The notes under the pieces: model-generated | Database searches by the model: none | The model's input: only the letters and a program-made list of their open reading frames with translations | What the model was told of the DNA's origin: nothing | Part shown: piece by piece, positions 5,111 through 8,935 of the stretch | Numbering within the stretch: the first letter of the stretch is position 1 | How the letters are laid out: the number at the start of each line of letters is the position of its first letter | Source: Acetobacteraceae bacterium | GTDB lineage: Bacteria; Pseudomonadota; Alphaproteobacteria; Acetobacterales; Acetobacteraceae | Reading direction: 5' to 3' | Length of the DNA stretch: 8,935 nt | Assembly: GCA_947476855.1 (NCBI GenBank) | Contig: CANJSR010000184.1 | Span: 1 to 8,935 of the forward strand | Translations under genes and position numbers: made by a program

Positions 5111-5992
5111 ATGGCCACCACCACGTTTCAGGTCGGCGACATCACCATCCATCGCGTGGTGGAGCAGGAAGCGCCGTTCTTCGACCCGCTGACATTCTTC
5201 CCGACCCTGACGCCGGAACTGCTGGAAGAAAACCGCGGCTGGCTGACCGACGAAGGCTACCTGGACCGCAAGACCGGAGAGGTCGTGCTCTGCATCCAGT
5301 CCTATCTGGTGCAGACCCCGCATCACAACATCCTGATCGATAGCTGCGTCGGCAACCACAAGCCCCGTGCCACGCGCCCGTTCTGGGACATGATGAACAC
5401 CGACCGGTTCGAAAAGAGCCTCGCCGGCACGGGCGTGTCCGTCGACAAGATCGACTACGTGATGTGTACCCACCTCCACGTCGACCATGTCGGCTGGAAC
5501 ACGCGGCTGGAGAACGGGCGCTGGGTCCCGACTTTCCCGAACGCGAAGTATGTCTTCACGGACCGCGAACTCGCCTACTGGACCGAGGAGGAGAAGAAGG
5601 ACCCCTCCGCCGCCCCGTGGGTCACCGACTCCGTGCTGCCGATCGTCGCGGCCAAGCGGGAGGAAGTGGTCAAGAGCGATCACCAGTTGAACGACATCGT
5701 GAAGCTGCTGCCGACGCCGGGCCACACGATCGACCATTACTCGGTCCAGGTCGGCAAGCCGGGCGCGGACGCGGTGATCACCGGCGACATGATCCACTCG
5801 GCCCTGCAGGCGCGGTATCCGGACCTTGGGATGCGGGCCGACTACAACTCCCCTATGGCCGGAGAGACGCGGCGTAAGCTGTTCAGCTGCCTGTGCGACA
5901 CGTCGACCCTGGTCTGCACGGCGCATTTCCCGTCCCCGTCATCCGGCCGGATCAAGCGCTGGGGCGACGGCTTCAAGTTTGAGGGGGTCTGA
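5111..5992 (+). CDS. Metallo-beta-lactamase-fold hydrolase
   Basis: A 293-residue member of the metallo-beta-lactamase superfamily, which hydrolyses esters, lactones, thioesters or similar bonds with a dinuclear zinc or iron centre. All metal ligands are visible: THLHVDHVG (120-128) gives His121, His123, Asp125 and His126; TPGHTIDH (202-209) gives His205; GDM (225-227) gives Asp226; TAHFPS (270-275) gives His272. The layout, with a long N-terminal part and AHFPSPSSG near the end, resembles quorum-quenching lactonase or phosphotriesterase-like MBL proteins, but this does not fix the substrate. GGGGAG about 9 nt before the ATG at 5111 supports the start. There is no signal peptide, so it is likely cytosolic. 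A TATAGT hexamer at 5021-5026 could be its -10 box, but no matching -35 is clear. The last 20 bp overlap the end of the desaturase gene. Confidence 0.92.
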   Translation: MATTTFQVGDITIHRVVEQEAPFFDPLTFFPTLTPELLEENRGWLTDEGYLDRKTGEVVLCIQSYLVQTPHHNILIDSCVGNHKPRATRPFWDMMNTDRFEKSLAGTGVSVDKIDYVMCTHLHVDHVGWNTRLENGRWVPTFPNAKYVFTDRELAYWTEEEKKDPSAAPWVTDSVLPIVAAKREEVVKSDHQLNDIVKLLPTPGHTIDHYSVQVGKPGADAVITGDMIHSALQARYPDLGMRADYNSPMAGETRRKLFSCLCDTSTLVCTAHFPSPSSGRIKRWGDGFKFEGV

Positions 5993-7031
5993 CGTCCGTC
6001 GACCGGCGGCGTGAGGGCACGGAGGCCTTGGCGGGACGCGCGACGTCCCAGGCAAGGCCCAGTGCCTCCATCCCGCGGATGAACTGGTAGATCAGGTCGA
6101 CCTCCCAAGGGCGGTGGCCGTGGCGGGCCGATCGCGGGTCGGCGTGGTGGTTGTTGTGCCAGCCTTCTCCGCTGGTCAGCACCGCCACGAACCAGTTGTT
6201 GCGGCTGTCGTCGCCGGTTTCGTAGTTCTGGTAGCCCCAGAGATGCGCGGCCGAGTTCACCAGCCAGGTGATATGCCAGACCAGCACGGTGCGGGCGAAG
6301 ACGCCCCAGACCAGCAGGCTGGCGCCGAACTGGGCGGCGGTGCCGATCGGGTCGCCCGCCAGCAGCGCGGCGCCGAAGCCACCCAGGAAGAACAGCGCCC
6401 AGGACGACAGGATGATGGTCGGATACAGCAGCGTCCGTTCCAGCCGACGGTAGAACGGATCGCGCAGGATGTCCTTGGCATAGCGGTCATAGATGCCCAG
6501 CCGCACCAGGTCGCGGTTGTCGACGAGCATCCAGCCGACATGGCCCCAGAAGAAATTGACCAGCGGGCTGTGCGGGTCCTCCTGCCGGTCCGAATGTTCA
6601 TGATGGCGCCGATGGACCGCGACCCAGCGCGCTGGCGTGTCCTGCATCGAGCAGACGCCGAGCACTACGAAAGTGTACTCGAGCCATTTCGGGAAGGAGA
6701 CGCCGCGATGGGTCAGCATCCGGTGATAGCCGAGGTTGATCCCCAGCGCGCCGAACACGAAGGTGCCGGCGATGGCGAGGATTACGCCGGTCCAACTGAA
6801 GAACCAGGGCATCAGCGCCAGCAGCGCCACGAGGTGGTGGAACCCGACCGTGATCGCGTACGACCACAGCAGCCGGCGGCGATCGACCGCGGCGGGCAGG
6901 GGCAGATGGCGGCGCGGCAGGGTTTGGCCGACGGGCGGTGGCTGGTTACGCAAGGATGGTCTCTCGAACGGTTGCCGCCGGGGCGGGATGTGAACAGGAG
7001 TCGTGTTTCGAAAGACCCTTGTGGCGCGCAA
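5973..7031 (-). CDS. Acyl-CoA delta-9-type fatty acid desaturase (membrane di-iron)
   Basis: An integral membrane desaturase that introduces a cis double bond into acyl chains using oxygen and an electron donor. The histidine boxes are complete: HRMLTH (103-108), HRRHHEHSD (140-148), NSAAH (259-263) and HNNHH (292-296). The extra Asn/His ligand is as in stearoyl-CoA desaturases. Hydrophobic spans lie at about 57-78, 81-101, 118-130, 201-225 and 235-256. The longest frame begins at a TTG (7031; 352 residues), but its first 50 residues are Pro/Arg-rich and unlike a conserved N-terminus, and no good ribosome site precedes it. A TTG at 6953, after a purine-rich GAGAGA, would give 326 residues and may be the true start; no ATG or GTG is available before the first span. 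The C-terminal tail is basic and overlaps the neighbouring gene by 20 bp. It probably adjusts membrane fluidity. Confidence 0.9.
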   Translation of the reverse strand: MRATRVFRNTTPVHIPPRRQPFERPSLRNQPPPVGQTLPRRHLPLPAAVDRRRLLWSYAITVGFHHLVALLALMPWFFSWTGVILAIAGTFVFGALGINLGYHRMLTHRGVSFPKWLEYTFVVLGVCSMQDTPARWVAVHRRHHEHSDRQEDPHSPLVNFFWGHVGWMLVDNRDLVRLGIYDRYAKDILRDPFYRRLERTLLYPTIILSSWALFFLGGFGAALLAGDPIGTAAQFGASLLVWGVFARTVLVWHITWLVNSAAHLWGYQNYETGDDSRNNWFVAVLTSGEGWHNNHHADPRSARHGHRPWEVDLIYQFIRGMEALGLAWDVARPAKASVPSRRRSTDVRPPQT

Positions 7032-7095
7032 ATTGTCTCATGCCCGCGTGTATCGTGGCTAGTGGTGGCTGGGATTGAATAGTCGCCGCGCTGGT

Positions 7096-7105
7096 TCCAT
7101 ATGGA
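7096..7105. promoter_or_regulatory. Perfect 10-bp palindrome upstream of the desaturase gene
   Basis: TCCATATGGA is self-complementary and lies in the 281-bp gap between the desaturase (minus) and the transglutaminase-like gene (plus). On the minus strand it directly follows TTGATA (7111-7106), a possible -35 element, so it could be an operator for the desaturase. A 10-bp palindrome also occurs by chance, so support is weak. Confidence 0.2.
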
Positions 7106-7119
7106 TATCAACGGGTGGT

Positions 7120-7132
7120 CGGCAAATTGCCG
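7120..7132. promoter_or_regulatory. 13-bp inverted repeat in an AT-rich patch of the desaturase/transglutaminase gap
   Basis: CGGCAA (7120-7125) and TTGCCG (7127-7132) are perfect arms around a single A. The patch 7124-7145 is strikingly AT-rich for this genome. Together these suggest a regulator or promoter site for one or both of the divergent genes. The rest of the gap (7146-7312) shows no gene, RNA or clear promoter. Confidence 0.3.
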
Positions 7133-7312
7133 AAACAAAATAAATCGCGCGGATGACCGGAATGCTGGCCTGGCAGCCTGTTTTTCCCCTCCGATGCACC
7201 CGGGATGCGGCGTCGTGTCTGCACGTGCCTATACGGGATGACTCAGGGCCGGCGCCGCGCGCGCATCCGCCCGATCATCCCGCCAGCAAGCCTGAATTTC
7301 CGGAGACACACG

Positions 7313-8125
7313 ATGCGCATCGGCGTTGGATACGAACTCACTTACGAAGTGCCCCAGGCCACACCGATGCTGCTGACGGTGAATGTTCACTATTCCCGCG
7401 TATCCGACCTGATCGTGCCCGATCGCCTGGTCACCAATCCGCCGGTCCCGGTCAGCGGCTACCGCGACTCCTTCGGCAATTGGGTCACCCGGATCGTCGC
7501 CCCCGCCGGGCGGATCACGCTGTCGGGCCAGGGCATCGTCAACGACACCGGCCTGGCCGACCCGTTCCTGCCGAACGCGCGCCAGCACATGGTGCAGGAC
7601 CTGCCGGAGGACACGTTGCTGTTCCTTCTCGGCAGCCGGTATTGTGAGACGGATCGCCTCACGGAGATCGCATGGGGCCTGTTCAACGGGACACCCATGG
7701 GGTGGGGGCGGGTGCAGGCCATCTGCGACTTCGTGCACAACCATATCAGCTTTGGCTATCACCACGCGCGCCCGACCAAGACCGCCTGGGAAGTCTACCA
7801 CGAAGGCGCCGGCGTCTGCCGCGACTTCGCGCATCTGGCGATCACGCTGTGCCGCTGCATGAACATCCCGGCCCGGTACTGCACCGGCTACCTCGGTGAT
7901 ATCGGCGTGCCGGTGATGGACGCGCCGATGGACTTCTCCGCCTGGTTCGAGGTTTATCTCGATGGCGACTGGCATGTCTTCGACGCTCGTTTCAATACGC
8001 GACGCATCGGCCGGGTCCTGATGGCCCGCGGGCGTGACGCGGCCGATGTGGCGATCGTCACCACGTTCGGCCCGAATGTGCTGACCAATTTCAAGGTGAT
8101 CGCCGAGGAACTTCCGCCCGGATAA
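7313..8125 (+). CDS. Transglutaminase-like family protein, catalytic His replaced by Ser
   Basis: The 270-residue protein belongs to the bacterial transglutaminase-like (cysteine protease fold) superfamily. The N-terminal half (1-110) is a beta-rich domain starting [10 protein letters not shown]. The core follows with [10 protein letters not shown] (167-176), holding the nucleophile Cys169, then [17 protein letters not shown] (180-196). [19 protein letters not shown] (208-226) holds Asp224. In active members the block before AWxEVY reads H; here it is Ser209, so the Cys-His-Asp triad is incomplete unless His221 or another residue serves. This may be normal for its subfamily. The start at 7313 has GGAG with 7 nt spacing; the frame is open back to 7205 but that part is Arg-rich and lacks a good site. 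No signal peptide is seen. It ends 18 bp before the CIRCE element of groESL. It could act as a protease, amidase or cross-linker, or be a non-catalytic relative. Confidence 0.88.
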   Translation: MRIGVGYELTYEVPQATPMLLTVNVHYSRVSDLIVPDRLVTNPPVPVSGYRDSFGNWVTRIVAPAGRITLSGQGIVNDTGLADPFLPNARQHMVQDLPEDTLLFLLGSRYCETDRLTEIAWGLFNGTPMGWGRVQAICDFVHNHISFGYHHARPTKTAWEVYHEGAGVCRDFAHLAITLCRCMNIPARYCTGYLGDIGVPVMDAPMDFSAWFEVYLDGDWHVFDARFNTRRIGRVLMARGRDAADVAIVTTFGPNVLTNFKVIAEELPPG

Positions 8126-8143
8126 TGCCCGCCGGAAGGAGTG

Positions 8144-8170
8144 CTGGCACTCAGGGGCCAGGAGTGCTAA
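8144..8170. promoter_or_regulatory. CIRCE operator (HrcA site) of the groESL operon
   Basis: CTGGCACTC (8144-8152), a 9-nt spacer, then GAGTGCTAA (8162-8170). The CIRCE consensus is TTAGCACTC-N9-GAGTGCTAA. The right arm is perfect and the left matches at 7 of 9, with the two central differences on the outer side. CIRCE binds the repressor HrcA, which releases groESL on heat shock. The site lies 77 bp before the groES start and 18 bp after the upstream stop codon. I could not identify a confident sigma-70 or sigma-32 promoter; GATAAT at 8121-8126 is a possible -10 box. Confidence 0.92.
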
Positions 8171-8247
8171 CGATACGGACGGCGAGCGCCCAGTCCGGGC
8201 CGAACAACCGTTGCCGCGCTGCGCCTTTTATTCTCGGAGAAAATGCC

Positions 8248-8565
8248 TTGAACTTTCGCCCCCTGCACGATCGGGTCGTGATCCGTCGTATCAACGCCGT
8301 CGAAAAGACCGCCGGCGGAATCATCATCCCCGACACCGCCCAGGAAAAGCCGATGGAGGCCGAGGTCATCGCCGTCGGCCCCGGCGCTCGCAATGAAGCC
8401 GGGCAGATCGTCGCGCTCGACGTCAAGGCCGGTGATGTCGTCCTGTTCGGCAAGTGGTCCGGCACCGAGGTCAAGCTCGACGGCGAGGAACTGCTGATCA
8501 TCCGGGAGTCGGAGATCATGGGCATCATCGGCGCCGCCCCCGCGGGCAAGAAAAAAGCCTCCTGA
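8248..8565 (+). CDS. groES: GroES co-chaperonin (Hsp10)
   Basis: GroES forms the seven-subunit lid of the GroEL folding chamber in the cytosol. The protein has 105 residues, the usual alphaproteobacterial length. It begins [12 protein letters not shown] and contains [17 protein letters not shown], the mobile loop that contacts GroEL (about residues 19-35). [10 protein letters not shown] and [20 protein letters not shown] follow, and the protein ends in a lysine-rich GKKKAS tail. The start must be the TTG at 8248: GGAG at 8236-8239 is spaced 8 nt from it, conserved sequence begins right after it, and the nearby ATG at 8243 hits a stop after two codons. The frame stays open back to 8125, but that part crosses the CIRCE element and is not GroES-like. 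It is transcribed with groEL, 39 bp downstream. Confidence 0.96.
   Translation: MNFRPLHDRVVIRRINAVEKTAGGIIIPDTAQEKPMEAEVIAVGPGARNEAGQIVALDVKAGDVVLFGKWSGTEVKLDGEELLIIRESEIMGIIGAAPAGKKKAS

Positions 8566-8935
<370 letters not shown>

Noticed and set aside
5078..5926. 282-codon frame on the minus strand opposite the MBL-fold gene
   Set aside because: Antisense to a protein with all metal ligands intact; its own translation has no recognisable domain.
6114..7082. 322-codon frame on the plus strand opposite the desaturase
   Set aside because: Antisense to complete histidine boxes and membrane spans; composition is typical of a GC-driven shadow frame.
7164..7185. Terminator-like GCTG/CAGC hairpin followed by five T
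   Set aside because: The stem is only four base pairs and no gene ends just upstream on the plus strand, so there is nothing to terminate.
8125..8247. groES frame extended upstream to the ATG overlapping the transglutaminase stop
   Set aside because: The extension would translate through the CIRCE operator and has no similarity to GroES, whose conserved start is right after the TTG at 8248.

Overview
The window is GC-rich, gene-dense bacterial DNA. It reads as an alphaproteobacterial chromosome, most likely Rhodospirillales and close to Acetobacteraceae. That placement rests on the style of the GroES/GroEL proteins, a CIRCE operator before groES, a DUF6481-type protein and a Fur-like operator. 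It is an inference from remembered protein families, not a computed placement. I see no rRNA, tRNA, CRISPR array, insertion sequence, integrase or phage gene.

Layout. Positions 1-69 (minus) hold the start of an unrecognised gene. surE (253-1026, minus) encodes a nucleoside 5'-monophosphate phosphatase. Divergent from it, behind a Fur-box-like palindrome (1108-1128), lies an uncharacterised cysteine-containing protein (1163-1687), then a 72-residue orphan (1788-2006). An SDR oxidoreductase (1988-2806, minus) and an amidohydrolase-2 protein (2901-3713, plus) are divergent around a 94-bp gap that carries a nested dyad. A PAPS-dependent sulfotransferase (3810-4577) follows. It converges on a DUF6481-like helical protein (4621-4989, minus), with a hairpin between the two stop codons. 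A metallo-beta-lactamase-fold hydrolase (5111-5992) runs tail-to-tail into an acyl-CoA delta-9-type desaturase (5973-7031, minus), and the two overlap by 20 bp. A transglutaminase-like protein (7313-8125) precedes the groESL operon: CIRCE at 8144-8170, groES from a TTG at 8248, and groEL from 8605 running off the right edge.

How the genes relate. The right end is a heat-shock operon under predicted HrcA control. The SDR/amidohydrolase pair probably shares a regulator and may act in one small catabolic route (oxidation to a lactone, then ring opening), but the substrate cannot be read from sequence. The other genes look like single-gene transcription units common in accessory parts of such genomes. 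I did not find a convincing new multi-gene system. The best leads are the putative iron-regulated cysteine protein, a transglutaminase-fold protein with Ser where the catalytic His should be, an amidohydrolase with a broken HxH metal motif, and the nested dyad between the SDR and the amidohydrolase.
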